Below, piece after piece: positions 17,298 through 27,350 of a DNA stretch of 64,000 nucleotides. Every line of letters begins with the position of its first letter. Position 1 is the stretch's first letter. The position numbers and the translations under genes are program-made. This stretch comes from Myxococcales bacterium. Lineage in GTDB: Bacteria > Myxococcota_A > Polyangia > Polyangiales > Polyangiaceae. The DNA lies in assembly GCA_016703425.1 (NCBI GenBank), contig JADJCA010000030.1, positions 124,001-188,000 on the forward strand, written 5' to 3'. The notes beneath the pieces were generated by a model. It was not told the origin of the DNA. It searched no databases and was given only the letters and a program-made list of their open reading frames with translations.

Positions 17298-18281
17298 CTA
17301 CGACCGACGGCGCCTCGCACCGAGTTGGCGCAACGGAAGGTCGAACTTCTGGCGCGGGGGAACGGTCCCCGGGCGACGCCCTCCTTCTTCTTTGCCGAAG
17401 CGCGAGCCGCGGACGTCGACGATGACCGGCTGCGTCGCGTGGAGCCGCTTGATCATCTCCGGCGAGAGGAAGCTCTTCCGGAGGTCAAGCTCGTAGATGC
17501 GGCGGATCGGCTCGCTCGCGAGCAGGGCCTCGGCGCCTTCGTCGGAAAGGGTGCCCAGCGAGAGATCGACGCGCTGGAGGCGCTCGACGAGGGGCGCCTT
17601 GGCGATGGACGCGGCGAGTAGGTCGGCCGTCTCGGCGTTCTTGAGCGCCAGCGTCGTGAGCCTTGGAAAGAGCCGTCCCTCGAAGAGCGGCTCCAAGAGA
17701 TCCATCGTCACGCTCGCGCCTTGGTCTTCGCTGCCGAGCCAGAGCTCGAGGTGCTCAAGCGCGGGCAACTCGGCTTCGAGCACGGCGCGCACCACGTCAC
17801 CGGAGAGGCCCGCAGACTCAATGACGAGGCGGCGCAGCTCGGCGTGCCGCGTGCCACCGAAGGCGAGGCCCGCGGAGCCGCGCACGTGGAGTTCCTCGAG
17901 GCCCGGGAACGCGGCCAAGAGGGGGGTCACGTCGCTCTGGGCGATCCAAGGGAGCTCTTGCTCACTGTCGAGGATGTCACCGAGGAACACGGCGCGGAGC
18001 TTCGGCAGGCGCGTGGCGCGGGCCTGCGCCAGCGCGTCGACGATCACCGATGCGTTGACGGCGCCCAAGAAATCCCATGCGCCGAAGACGATGCCACCGA
18101 GCTCGCCCGCCTCCGGTTGCCGCAAGAGCTCGGCCAAGAGATCGGCCATGCCAAGGCCGTCCACGTGCGCTTCCCAATCGAGGGCGAGTCGCGGCACGTG
18201 GGTGGCGAACGCGAAGGGCTCGGCGCCGTTGAAGGAGGCCACGGGCTTGCCCGCGAACTGGGGCACGTGTTCGGTGAACAT
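17298..18281 (-). CDS. STM4015-family leucine-rich-repeat protein
   Basis: 327 aa. It begins with a PVASF segment, then VPRLALDWEAHVDGLGMADLLAELLRQP and repeated leucine-rich units (LRAVFLGDIL, LEELHVRG, LRRLVIESAGLSG, LEHLELWLGSED, LTTLALKNAETAD). This matches the STM4015/LRR family found in gene sets with STM4013-type proteins; those partners are not visible here. No signal peptide, so cytoplasmic. Role unknown. It is 128 bp from the divergent MacA gene, so it is not part of that operon. Confidence 0.72.
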   Translation of the reverse strand: MFTEHVPQFAGKPVASFNGAEPFAFATHVPRLALDWEAHVDGLGMADLLAELLRQPEAGELGGIVFGAWDFLGAVNASVIVDALAQARATRLPKLRAVFLGDILDSEQELPWIAQSDVTPLLAAFPGLEELHVRGSAGLAFGGTRHAELRRLVIESAGLSGDVVRAVLEAELPALEHLELWLGSEDQGASVTMDLLEPLFEGRLFPRLTTLALKNAETADLLAASIAKAPLVERLQRVDLSLGTLSDEGAEALLASEPIRRIYELDLRKSFLSPEMIKRLHATQPVIVDVRGSRFGKEEGGRRPGTVPPRQKFDLPLRQLGARRRRS

Positions 18282-18409
18282 GGGCCCCTGGTTTAGCCCA
18301 ATCGCGGCTCCACGGACAGGGCTCGTCTTTCCCCGGCAGGGCTCGAAAGCCCGCCCTCGGGCCGGTCCGCGCCTATACTCTGCCCGTTCGTCCTCGAGAT
18401 GGCGCCGCC

Positions 18410-19675
18410 ATGAAGAAGTCTCGCATCCTCGTCTACGTGATCGCCGTCGGCCTCGCCGCCGGGGGAGCGTTCTATGGGTACAAGACCATCGACCGCGCCC
18501 GCGCGACGCCCGACGTGCAGTACCGAAGTCAGCCGGCGCAGAAGACCCGACTCGTCGGAAAGGTCACGGCGACGGGCACGCTTTCGGCGCTTGTCACCGT
18601 GCAGGTCGGCAGCCAAGTCTCGGGCCGCATCTCCGCGCTCTACGCCGACTTCAACACGCAGGTGAAGAAGGGCCAGGTCATCGCCAAGCTCGATCCCCAG
18701 CTGTTCCAGGCTTCTTCTGCGCAAGCTCAGGCCAACGCGCTGTCGGCCCGCGCGAACGAAGTGAAGGCGAAGGCGCAGGTGATTGAAGCGGAGCGCCAGT
18801 TCGAACGCCAGAAGGCGCTCCACGCGCAAGGCCTCACGACGAAGACCGAGCTCGACGCCGCCGAGACCAACTGGAACGTGGCCAAGGCCCAGGTCGACGT
18901 CGCCCGCGCCGCCAGCGAGCAGGCCCGCGCGTCGCTCAATCAAGCGAGCGTGAACCTCTCGTACACGACCATCGCGTCGCCCATCGACGGTGTCGTCATC
19001 TCGCGCGCCGTCGATGTCGGCCAAACGGTCGCCGCGTCGCTGCAAGCGCCGGTGCTCTTCACCATCGCCGAAGACCTCCGCAAGATGCAGGTCATCACGA
19101 AGGTCGCCGAGGGTGACGTCGGACGCCTCGCGCAGAACATGAACGCGTTTTTTACCGTCGACGCGTACCCCGGGCAGCGCTTCCGCGGCACGATCCAGCA
19201 GATCCGCAACGCGGCGACCACGGTGCAGAACGTGGTGACCTACGACGCGGTCATCGTCGTCGACAACGCCGATCTCAAACTCCGCCCCGGCATGACCGCC
19301 AACGTCACGGTCATCTACGCCGAGCGCGAGGACGTGCTCGCCGTGCCCAACGCGGCGCTGCGATTCCGTCCGCCGCCGTCGCTCATGCCGAGCGCCAGCG
19401 CCTCCAGCGCCGCCGCGGCGAGCGGTCGCCCTTCGCGGCGCCCCTCGGAAGACGGCACGCGCACCCTCTGGGTCTTGCGCGACGGCGCGCCCCAATCGAC
19501 TACGGTGAAGACCGGTCTCACCGACGGCACGTCGACGGAGATCGTTGAGGGCGAGCTCAAGCCCGGCGACGCCGTGGTCGTGGAGGCCGCGAGCGCCGAC
19601 GACAAGAAGGCCGCGCCGGCCGCACCGGGCGGGGCGGCTCCCGGTGGAGCCAATCCGTTCCGCAGGATGTTCTAG
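18410..19675 (+). CDS. macA: MacA-like periplasmic adaptor (HlyD family)
   Basis: 421 aa membrane-fusion protein. N-terminal anchor helix (ILVYVIAVGLAAGGAFYGY), lipoyl half-domain around VGSQVSGRIS, a long coiled coil (about 95-190, AQAQANALSARANEVKAKA) and the lipoyl/beta-barrel return ASPIDGVVISRAVD. The C-terminus is Ala/Gly/Pro-rich. It links an inner-membrane MacB-type pump to an outer-membrane TolC-like channel, which is not encoded in this window. It is first in an operon with the ATPase and permease genes (83 bp to the ATPase). Confidence 0.9.
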   Translation: MKKSRILVYVIAVGLAAGGAFYGYKTIDRARATPDVQYRSQPAQKTRLVGKVTATGTLSALVTVQVGSQVSGRISALYADFNTQVKKGQVIAKLDPQLFQASSAQAQANALSARANEVKAKAQVIEAERQFERQKALHAQGLTTKTELDAAETNWNVAKAQVDVARAASEQARASLNQASVNLSYTTIASPIDGVVISRAVDVGQTVAASLQAPVLFTIAEDLRKMQVITKVAEGDVGRLAQNMNAFFTVDAYPGQRFRGTIQQIRNAATTVQNVVTYDAVIVVDNADLKLRPGMTANVTVIYAEREDVLAVPNAALRFRPPPSLMPSASASSAAAASGRPSRRPSEDGTRTLWVLRDGAPQSTTVKTGLTDGTSTEIVEGELKPGDAVVVEAASADDKKAAPAAPGGAAPGGANPFRRMF

Positions 19676-19758
19676 TGCTGCCTTTTACCTCCAAACGTTC
19701 CCACGACGGTCTGGCTTCCGAGCGACCGCTCAATTCGACGGAAGCGGTGGACTAGCGC

Positions 19759-20498
<740 letters not shown>

Positions 20499-20502
<4 letters not shown>

Positions 20503-21727
20503 GCCCTCTTCAGACGCTGCGCGTGGCGGGGCGCGCGATCTTGCGCAACAAGCTCCGGTCGTTTCTCACCTGCCTCGGCATCATCATCGGCGTCGCGGCC
20601 GTGATCGCGATGATGGCCATCGGCGCCGGTGCCAAGGCGCGCGTGGAAGAGGCCTTCGCCGCCATGGGGACGAACCTCTTGATCGTGATGCCCGGCTCGT
20701 CGGGCGCCGGCGGCGTGCAGGGCGGCTTCGGCAGCCAGCCTACGCTCACGTGGGAGGACCTGGCGGCCATCCGCGGTGAGGTGTCGTCGGTCAAGGGAGC
20801 GGCTCCGTCGCTGCGAACGACGCTGTCGGTCGTCAGTGAGGAGCAGAACTGGACGACGAGCGTCACGGGGACTTCGCCCGACTACTTCGACATTCGCAAG
20901 TGGTCCGTCGCCCTCGGGACCGTGTTCTCACAGCCCGACGTCGACGGCGGGACCAAGGTGGTCGTGCTCGGGGGGACCGTCGCCGACAAACTCTTCGGAC
21001 CTAGCTCGAATCCCGTCGGACAAACGGTGCGAATCCAGAACGCGCCCTTCTCGGTCGTCGGCGTCCTCGCCAAGAAGGGCCAGTCCCCATGGGGCAAGAC
21101 TACGACGACACGGTGTTCATCCCCGTGAGCACCTACGTCGCGAAGATTCAGAAGGGTGTCGGCAAGTTCCTTCAGGGCACCATCTTCATCGAGGCCGTCA
21201 GCAGCGCCGCAACGCCGCGCGCCGAGCAGGACGTGCGCGAGCTCTTGCGCCAGCGCCATCGGCTCGCGCAGGGCGTCGACGACGATTTTTCGCTACGCAA
21301 CCTCAGCGAGATCGCGGGCGCCCAACAAGAGGGCACGAAGACCATGACGACGCTCCTCGCGAGCGTCGCCGCCGTATCGCTCCTCGTTGGCGGCATCGGG
21401 ATCATGAACATCATGCTCGTCAGCGTCACTGAGCGGACGCGCGAGATCGGGATCCGCATGGCCGTTGGAGCCAAGCCGCGGCAGATCCTCCTTCAGTTCT
21501 TGGTCGAGGCCCTGACGCTCGCCATCGCCGGAGGCATCTTGGGGGCCATGCTCGGCCTCGGTGTCGCCTCGTACCTCGCGTCGCGGTTCCAGTGGCCGAT
21601 GCTCATCCAGCCCGAGGTCATCGTCGTGTCCTTCGGCTTCAGTGCCCTCGTCGGCGTAGGATTCGGCATCTATCCGGCTCGCAAGGCCGCAGCCCTCGAC
21701 CCTATCGATGCACTTCGATACGAGTAG
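20499..21727 (+). pseudogene. MacB-type permease, interrupted by a one-base frameshift
   Basis: The protein would have 409 aa. Helix 1 is RSFLTCLGIIIGVAAVIAMMAIGAG, then the periplasmic MacB domain, and three C-terminal helices (LLVGGIGIMNIMLVSVTERTREIGIRMA...) that all match MacB/FtsX permeases. The frame is lost after GQSPWG at 21091-21094: reading runs into a stop near 21128, while the rest (QDYDDTVFIPVST) continues in the -1 frame. Adding one G to GGGG restores PWGQDYDD, which is the family sequence. So either a homopolymer error or a true mutation. If real, the operon would lack its pump. ATG 20499 overlaps the ATPase stop. Confidence 0.85.
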
Positions 21728-21813
21728 CGCGCGGTCGCGGGTTTCTGGCGGGCTCTCGCCGGGAATGCGTTCGAGAGTTGGTCCCTCGCCGTGGGGCCCG
21801 GTACCTTTGAAGC

Positions 21814-22326
21814 GTGGCCGATCCGCGTGAGCTAAGGACCCGGGTGGCGATGCAGGCGCTCGACTTCTCGGGCGCCTTCCGGTCGGTGGTGGGGCACCTC
21901 CGCTTACCACCCGGCGCCTACGTCCCCGACTTGATGGAACCCGAGGGCCTGTCGACCAGCGGCGGCAAGCAGGCGCTGCAGCGCATCCGCCTCGTCCCCT
22001 CGAACGACGGGTACCCGACGCTCGTCGTGGGCGGAGCCAACGTCAAGTCGGGTCGCGCCCAGCTTCGCTCGTACGACTACGTCGACGCAGCGCATCGGCA
22101 GCACTTCGGCAAGGCCGCGCCCCTCGACCGCAAGGCGTACAACGAGTTCCTCGAGTTGGTGAAGAACTACTTTGCCATCGCGAGGCTCGAGGTGACCGTC
22201 GAAGAGTCCCCAACGCCGGCGGCGGAGGAGCCGTCGGCGCCGCCGTCGCGTCTCGGGCTCGCCGTCGTGGGTCTGCTGGGGCTTCTCACGGCGGGCGCGG
22301 TGGTCTACTACGTCATGAGCCACTGA
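21814..22326 (+). CDS. Tail-anchored protein of unknown function
   Basis: 170 aa starting at GTG 21814. No recognised domain. It has a mixed alpha/beta region (residues about 1-125) followed by a Pro/Glu/Ala linker and a single membrane helix at the extreme C-terminus (LGLAVVGLLGLLTAGAVVYYVM), so it would be a tail-anchored inner-membrane protein with its bulk in the cytoplasm. A kinase gene begins 39 bp downstream; the two may form a pair. Confidence 0.65.
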   Translation: MADPRELRTRVAMQALDFSGAFRSVVGHLRLPPGAYVPDLMEPEGLSTSGGKQALQRIRLVPSNDGYPTLVVGGANVKSGRAQLRSYDYVDAAHRQHFGKAAPLDRKAYNEFLELVKNYFAIARLEVTVEESPTPAAEEPSAPPSRLGLAVVGLLGLLTAGAVVYYVMSH

Positions 22327-22330
22327 GCTG

Positions 22331-22350
22331 GCGCGGCGCTTCGGCCGCGC
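22331..22350 (+). terminator. GC hairpin between tail-anchored gene and kinase
   Basis: A 7-bp perfect stem (GCGCGGC / GCCGCGC) with a 6-nt loop sits 4 bp after the stop of the tail-anchored gene and 16 bp before the kinase start. There is no T run, so it is not a standard intrinsic terminator. It could stall or attenuate transcription or mask the kinase ribosome-binding site. Confidence 0.35.
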
Positions 22351-22365
22351 GAAACCTGTCTCCCC

Positions 22366-23349
22366 ATGCGCGTTCCAGAGCCTCAAACGCCTCGCCGAGC
22401 CGGCTCCTTCGCCGTCGGTCGGGTGGTCGGTGGTGGCGGCATGGCGGCCGTGCACCTGGGGCGTGCCCTCGACGGCTCGGGCGAGGTCGTCGCGCTGAAG
22501 ATCATCAAGGACGATCTCTCGCGCCTGCCTGGCTACTTGACGATGTTTCACGATGAAGCGGCCATCTTGGGACGCATGCAACATCCCAACATCGTTCGTA
22601 CGCTCGAGTCCGGCGTCGCGGGTAGTCACCGGTACATCGCGATGGAGCTGCTCCTCGGGCGCACGCTCGCGGAGGTCTTCGACCGCGTGTGCCTCGCCGA
22701 CTTCGCGCTGCCGCCGAAGCTCGTCGCGTGGATCGGTGCCCGCGTCGCGGCGGCGCTCCACTACGCGCACGTGCTCGAGGACGAACACGGCGTTCCGCTC
22801 CACGTCGTTCATCGCGACGCGAACCCGTCGAACATCGTCCTCACCTACGACGGAGAGGTGAAGCTCATCGACTTCGGGCTGGCGAAGGCGGCGCGGCGCA
22901 ACACGAGCACCGAGGACGGCATCATCAAGGGCAAAGTGCCGTATCTGGCGCCGGAGCAGATCCTCGAGGAAGAGGTTGACGCGCGCACAGACATCTTCAC
23001 CCTCGGCGCGACGTTGTGGGAGACGCTCGCGATGCGTCGCCTCTTCAAGCGGGACACCGATCTCGAGACCATTCACGCGATTCGGGAGGGGCACGTTCCG
23101 GCGCTCGCGGAGGTGGCGCCGCGCTGCGGCGTTGAGCTCGCCGAGGTGGTGACCAAGTGCCTCGCGCGGGAGCGGCGCGATCGCTACGCCTCGGCCGAAA
23201 TGGTCGCCGCCGCGCTCGACGCCATCCACGACAAGGGCGGCGCTGACAACGCGTTCGTCCTTCGGCGACTCCTCGACCGGACGTTTCCCGGCGAGCGCGA
23301 GCAGCGCGTGCGGTGGCGTACCGACCCCATCGGCGTGCCGGGAGGATGA
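22366..23349 (+). CDS. Soluble Ser/Thr protein kinase with HRDANPSN loop
   Basis: 327 aa, almost only a kinase domain: glycine loop GRVVGGGGMAAVHLG (18-32), ATP lysine K45, catalytic loop HRDANPSN (149-156), DFG (169-171), PYLAPEQ. The catalytic Asp and the metal Asn are kept, but the HRDxK lysine is Asn153; this loop belongs to the HRDVSPQN-like class frequent in myxobacteria, so activity is likely. No membrane helix. Substrates unknown. It follows the tail-anchored gene by 39 bp. Confidence 0.9.
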   Translation: MRVPEPQTPRRAGSFAVGRVVGGGGMAAVHLGRALDGSGEVVALKIIKDDLSRLPGYLTMFHDEAAILGRMQHPNIVRTLESGVAGSHRYIAMELLLGRTLAEVFDRVCLADFALPPKLVAWIGARVAAALHYAHVLEDEHGVPLHVVHRDANPSNIVLTYDGEVKLIDFGLAKAARRNTSTEDGIIKGKVPYLAPEQILEEEVDARTDIFTLGATLWETLAMRRLFKRDTDLETIHAIREGHVPALAEVAPRCGVELAEVVTKCLARERRDRYASAEMVAAALDAIHDKGGADNAFVLRRLLDRTFPGEREQRVRWRTDPIGVPGG

Positions 23350-23552
23350 TGACGCCGTGCGGTGCGCACGAAGCGCACGCGGCGGAGGCGCCCGGGGGAC
23401 AGCGCCGCCCGCTCGCCCACGCCCTGGGGCGAAAGCGCGCCGGGCCGGCGCAGGCCCGTTGGCCGTTCCTGCGACACGTCGCGAAATCGTTCGGTTGATG
23501 ATGGGCGTGGCGATGCCCCGAAGCTGGCCCGGAAGGTGCAGCCGACGCCATC

Positions 23553-24671
23553 ATGGAATCGACCCGCCCCTTCATCCTCGGGACCCTGGCATTGCTGGCC
23601 GCTACGGCGGGCACCCTCTCGGGCTGCGGGGCGTCCGCACCCGCGACCGGCGACGAAGGCGACGAGAGCGCGCTCCTCGAGAAGCCTCAGCTCGACCTGA
23701 CGGATGCCCAGCGTCGCGAGCTTGTCAGCAAGAAGGCGACGTGCCCCTTCGTCGGGACGGCGCTGGCGCTGAAGAAGCTGGTTGTCTACGGAACGGTCGA
23801 AAACCCATTCGCGAGCATCGCCACAGGACTCGGCAACGTGCTCGCCGTCGGCAACGCCGGCGGGGGAGACTTGGGCGAGGGGTTCAAGATCGTCGCGCGA
23901 GCGAATCATCACCTTAGCCCCGCCGGCGAGGAGGCGCCGAACGGCATGTTCAGCCTCTCGTTCCCGGCGTCGAAGGGGGCCCACGCGGCGCACAGCTTCG
24001 TGCTCATGGGCGATCCGAAGTCACCCTCCTCGGGCCGACTCAACGCCGACAACCTCGAGCGGCTCGTCGGCGAGAAATCCGCTGGCGGTCACGCGGAGCT
24101 CGCGCCGAACGGAACGCTTGTGGTGCGCCGCTCCGAGCTCGGGCGCTTTGTCGCGCGCAACGTGGCTTGCGACCCCAACGCGGTCACCGCGTCGACGAAG
24201 CCGTTCGCGCTGGCTACGATGCTCGGCAAAGACATCATCGACTTCAACCGCCGCGCCTTCGAGGTCGTGACCCTCAAGCTCGAAGAGCGCGACAACTCGG
24301 CAGCGGTCACCAAGCTGCTCGAAGACATGGTGCAGATCGCCGTGAGCAACAACTTGGTGGGGAGCGTCGGCGAGCTTGGCTTGCTGATGACCTTTCTCGG
24401 CCCGAGCCCGGACTCGGTCGTCATGAGCGACGGTGAGCCGGCGCTTGCCGTGCGCGACATCACGGGAATCTACGCCGGCGAGAAGAGGAACGGAAACTAC
24501 GACCCGCTGACGCGGCGCTTTCCGCGCAACTGGGAGACGTCGCCGAAGACCATCGTGGATCTGCTCAAGCACTCGGTGCACGTCCTCAAGTCGGCCGCGA
24601 CGGCGCACCTCTCGCGCGAATACAAAGACGCCGCGAACGGCGCGTTCCCCGCGTGCCCGCGCACCCTCTGA
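23553..24671 (+). CDS. Lipoprotein of unknown function
   Basis: 372 aa. Lipobox LSGC (Cys about 25) after a good signal peptide. The mature part has no motif I recognise. It contains a conserved-looking CPFVGTALALKKLVVYG start and a GYITGIYAGEKRNGNYDPLTRRF-like turn, which gives it the look of a compact enzyme or binding domain, but I cannot assign it. ATG 23553 starts the signal peptide. The stop is 14 bp from the stop of the convergent oxidoreductase. Confidence 0.65.
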   Translation: MESTRPFILGTLALLAATAGTLSGCGASAPATGDEGDESALLEKPQLDLTDAQRRELVSKKATCPFVGTALALKKLVVYGTVENPFASIATGLGNVLAVGNAGGGDLGEGFKIVARANHHLSPAGEEAPNGMFSLSFPASKGAHAAHSFVLMGDPKSPSSGRLNADNLERLVGEKSAGGHAELAPNGTLVVRRSELGRFVARNVACDPNAVTASTKPFALATMLGKDIIDFNRRAFEVVTLKLEERDNSAAVTKLLEDMVQIAVSNNLVGSVGELGLLMTFLGPSPDSVVMSDGEPALAVRDITGIYAGEKRNGNYDPLTRRFPRNWETSPKTIVDLLKHSVHVLKSAATAHLSREYKDAANGAFPACPRTL

Positions 24672-24685
24672 CGTGACGCGGGCGC

Positions 24686-25717
24686 TCAGGCGACGAGCAC
24701 GAGCTTGCCGACGGTCTTGCCGGACTCGAGGTCGCGATGGGCCTGGGCCACGTGCTCGAAGCGGTACGCGCGCGTGGGCAGGGGCTTGATACGCCCCTCT
24801 TTCGCCCAGACGAGCAGTTGGTCCATTCCCCGTTCGAGCAGGCTCGTCTCCTCGAAGAGGTAGGAGAGGTTAAAGGCGAGGACGCTCTTGTTGTCGTTGG
24901 TGAGCGACATCGGCGAGAAGCGGGGAATCTTCAAGTAGTCGATGGCGAGGCGGAGGAAATTTACGCGGCCCGTTCCTCGCGGCAGCATCGAGTGGAAGCC
25001 GTAGACGACGAGGCGCCCCGTCGGACGAAGGTTCTCGTAGCTGGCGGCGAGCGTCGCCGGTCCGTTCGCGTCGAGGATGATGTCGAAGCCCGCGGGGGCC
25101 GCGCGCCGCCCAACCTTGAAGGGGTCCTCCTTCGACTTGTCGACGATAACGTCGGCGCCGAGCCGCTCCACGTGGGCCACCTTGTCGCTGTGGCCGACGA
25201 CGGCGATGGTTCGTGCGCCCCGAAGTCGGGCGATTTGCAGCGCCGCCATGCCCACGCCGCCGCCGGCGGAGTGCACCATCACCCAGTCTCCCTCGCGCAC
25301 GTGCGCGAGCTCCGAGAGCGCGTAGTGGGCCGTGAGAAACACGACGGGAAAACCGCCGGCCTCTTCTTCCGAGAACCCGTCGGGGATTGGAAATACCTGA
25401 CGCCGCGGCACCGAGACGGCGGTCGCGTAACCACCGAAGCGCGTGAGCGCGACCACGCGCGCTCCTGCACGAACGTCGGTGACGTCGGCGGCGACGCGCT
25501 CGACGATGCCGGCGAGCTCAAAGCCCGGCGTGATGGGATAGCCAACGTACTTCTTCGCCGACGCGTACAGGCCCATGCGGACGATGCTGTCGGCGTAGTT
25601 GACGCCCATCGACTGAGACCGCACGAGGATCTCGCCCGGCTGCGGCACCGGGTCAGCGGCGCTCTCGACGTAGAGCTGCTCGAAGCCCCCAGGGCGATGG
25701 ATGACGATGCGGCGCAT
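24686..25717 (-). CDS. Zinc-independent quinone oxidoreductase/VAT-1-like alcohol dehydrogenase
   Basis: 343 aa medium-chain dehydrogenase/reductase. N-terminal GroES-like part (PGEILVRSQSMGVNYADSIVRMG, PGFELAGIVE) and Rossmann part with HSAGGGVGMAALQIARLRG for NADPH. Structural zinc cysteines are absent, as in quinone oxidoreductases and VAT-1 homologues. It is cotranscribed with the upstream flavin reductase: its ATG 25717-25715 shares the T of that gene's TGA. Substrate unknown. Confidence 0.9.
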   Translation of the reverse strand: MRRIVIHRPGGFEQLYVESAADPVPQPGEILVRSQSMGVNYADSIVRMGLYASAKKYVGYPITPGFELAGIVERVAADVTDVRAGARVVALTRFGGYATAVSVPRRQVFPIPDGFSEEEAGGFPVVFLTAHYALSELAHVREGDWVMVHSAGGGVGMAALQIARLRGARTIAVVGHSDKVAHVERLGADVIVDKSKEDPFKVGRRAAPAGFDIILDANGPATLAASYENLRPTGRLVVYGFHSMLPRGTGRVNFLRLAIDYLKIPRFSPMSLTNDNKSVLAFNLSYLFEETSLLERGMDQLLVWAKEGRIKPLPTRAYRFEHVAQAHRDLESGKTVGKLVLVA

Positions 25718-26448
25718 CAGTGAAGATCTCGCACGATACGCTCCTCGTTCCAGCCGCGCGCCAGGAGCGCCGCCGACACTGACGTCACCATGGCCGGCGG
25801 ACCGCAGACGAACGCCAAGGCCTGTCGCCCGAGCGCGGCGAGCGCCTCGTCGAGGTGCGCTTGGACGTGGCCGCGGCGCGCGGCCGCGGCTGGTTCCCTC
25901 GGTCGCGAGAGCGACGCCATCCACTGAAAGTGGGGCATGCGATGCGCCAAGGTGTCGAGGTCGTCGCGCCACAAGAGCTCGGACTCCTCTCGCGCTCCGA
26001 AGAGCAACAGCAGCGGGACCGGCGGTGCGTTGACGGCGTCGGCGATCATCGCGCGGAGGGGACTTACGCCCGTGCCGGCACCAACAAACAGCGCGGCACT
26101 CTCGCGCCTCTCGCCGCTTCGCGTGAACGCTCCGACGGGACCCTCGACCAGCACCTCGGCGCCGACGGCGAGGTCGCGGAGCGCCGTGGCCGTGGAGCTG
26201 GCGCGCTCCGACGAGCGATCCTCTGCGACGGCGATTTCGAGCGTGCCGGGCCCGTGCTCGCCGGGCGCCGACGCGATGGAGTAGGGCGCCCGTCTTACGC
26301 TGCCCGCGGCGCCTCGCACTTCAACGAAGACCGCTTGTCCGGCCTCGTGAGTGAAGGGGCCGTCCAATGCAAGGATGACGCGGCGGACCGTCGGGGAGAG
26401 CGGTTCCGCCGACTGGACGTTCGCGCGGTAGCGAGCGCTGCGGGGCAC
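25717..26448 (-). CDS. FAD/NAD(P)H oxidoreductase, ferredoxin-reductase type
   Basis: 243 aa. It has FAD-binding RAPYSIAS, phosphate loop GAGTGVSPLRAM and NAD(P)-site CGPPAMV, in normal order for the FNR superfamily, with no iron-sulphur domain. It probably passes electrons from NAD(P)H to a separate partner. The neighbouring VAT-1-like oxidoreductase gene overlaps it by one base, so the two likely act in one pathway. Confidence 0.9.
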   Translation of the reverse strand: MPRSARYRANVQSAEPLSPTVRRVILALDGPFTHEAGQAVFVEVRGAAGSVRRAPYSIASAPGEHGPGTLEIAVAEDRSSERASSTATALRDLAVGAEVLVEGPVGAFTRSGERRESAALFVGAGTGVSPLRAMIADAVNAPPVPLLLLFGAREESELLWRDDLDTLAHRMPHFQWMASLSRPREPAAAARRGHVQAHLDEALAALGRQALAFVCGPPAMVTSVSAALLARGWNEERIVRDLH

Positions 26449-26579
26449 GGCGCAGATCTACGACGGCGGAGCCGGCGGCCCAACCACAATCGAATGCCAG
26501 GGCGGCTCGTCGCGGAGGCCAAGGCTTGCCGGATGCCGGTCGACTGACGCGATCTCCGCGACTAGTCTCCGGGGGTCCG

Positions 26580-27350
26580 ATGAAGATTGCCACCTGGAAT
26601 GTGAACGGCATTCGCGCGCGTGAGAGTCAGTTGCTCGAGTGGATTGAGAAAGAGTCGCCTGACGTCTTTTGCCTCCAGGAGATCAAGGCCGACCTCACGC
26701 AGCTGCCGCTCGGACTCGGGGCCCTGTCGACCTATCAGAGCTACTTTCACGGGAGCGGTGGCTATTCGGGCGTGAGTCTTCACGTGAAACGCACCCTCGC
26801 GGCCGAGCTCGGCAGCGGCGGGAAGGTCTCTTTTGACCATCCTCCGTTCGACTTTGAGACGCGCGTCGTGGAGGCACGCCTCGGCGACCTCAGCATCCTC
26901 TCCGTCTATGTGCCCAACGGCGGCAAGGACTACGCAGCGAAGCTCCGCTTCCTCGAGGCCTTCGCCTCGTGGGTGAGCGAGGCGCACGCCGGCGGAAGGC
27001 GCGTGGTGGTTTGCGGCGACCTCAACGTCGCGCATCGTCCTATCGATGTGCACCCAAGCCAGCGCGATGAGAAAGCCGTCGGTCAGCGTCCCGATGAGCG
27101 AGCGCTCTTTGACCGACTGCTGGGCGCCGGCCTCGTCGATCTGACGCGGGTGAAGTTCCCAGAGGACCCGCGCTTCTTTACTTGGTGGCCTTACTGGAAG
27201 GCGGCGCGCCAGCGAAACCTCGGGTGGCGCATCGACTACGTGCTCGCGCCTGCGTCGATGGCTGCGCAGGTGAGCGATGTCCGATCGTTGCGGGAGTTCG
27301 GGACGAGCGACCACGCTCCCCTCGTCGTCGAACTCTCAGGGCTCTCGTGA
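26580..27350 (+). CDS. xthA: Exodeoxyribonuclease III
   Basis: 256 aa AP endonuclease/3'-5' exonuclease of the Mg2+-dependent EEP fold: MKIATWNVNGIRAR, CLQEIK (Glu ligand), GYSGVS, GDLNVAH, and TSDHAPLV at the end (Asp-His pair). Complete catalytic set and normal length. ATG 26580 starts the conserved MKIATWN. The stop overlaps the GTG start of the next gene (GTGA, 27347-27350). It is divergent from the flavin reductase. Confidence 0.95.
   Translation: MKIATWNVNGIRARESQLLEWIEKESPDVFCLQEIKADLTQLPLGLGALSTYQSYFHGSGGYSGVSLHVKRTLAAELGSGGKVSFDHPPFDFETRVVEARLGDLSILSVYVPNGGKDYAAKLRFLEAFASWVSEAHAGGRRVVVCGDLNVAHRPIDVHPSQRDEKAVGQRPDERALFDRLLGAGLVDLTRVKFPEDPRFFTWWPYWKAARQRNLGWRIDYVLAPASMAAQVSDVRSLREFGTSDHAPLVVELSGLS

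Noticed and set aside
22810..22836. Pseudokinase status because of Asn in place of the HRDxK lysine
   Set aside because: The catalytic Asp, metal Asn and DFG are all present, and similar loops are common in active myxobacterial kinases.
23553..24671. Heme-thiolate haloperoxidase-like identity for the lipoprotein
   Set aside because: Only a CPF near the N-terminus is reminiscent; the other catalytic residues are not visible.
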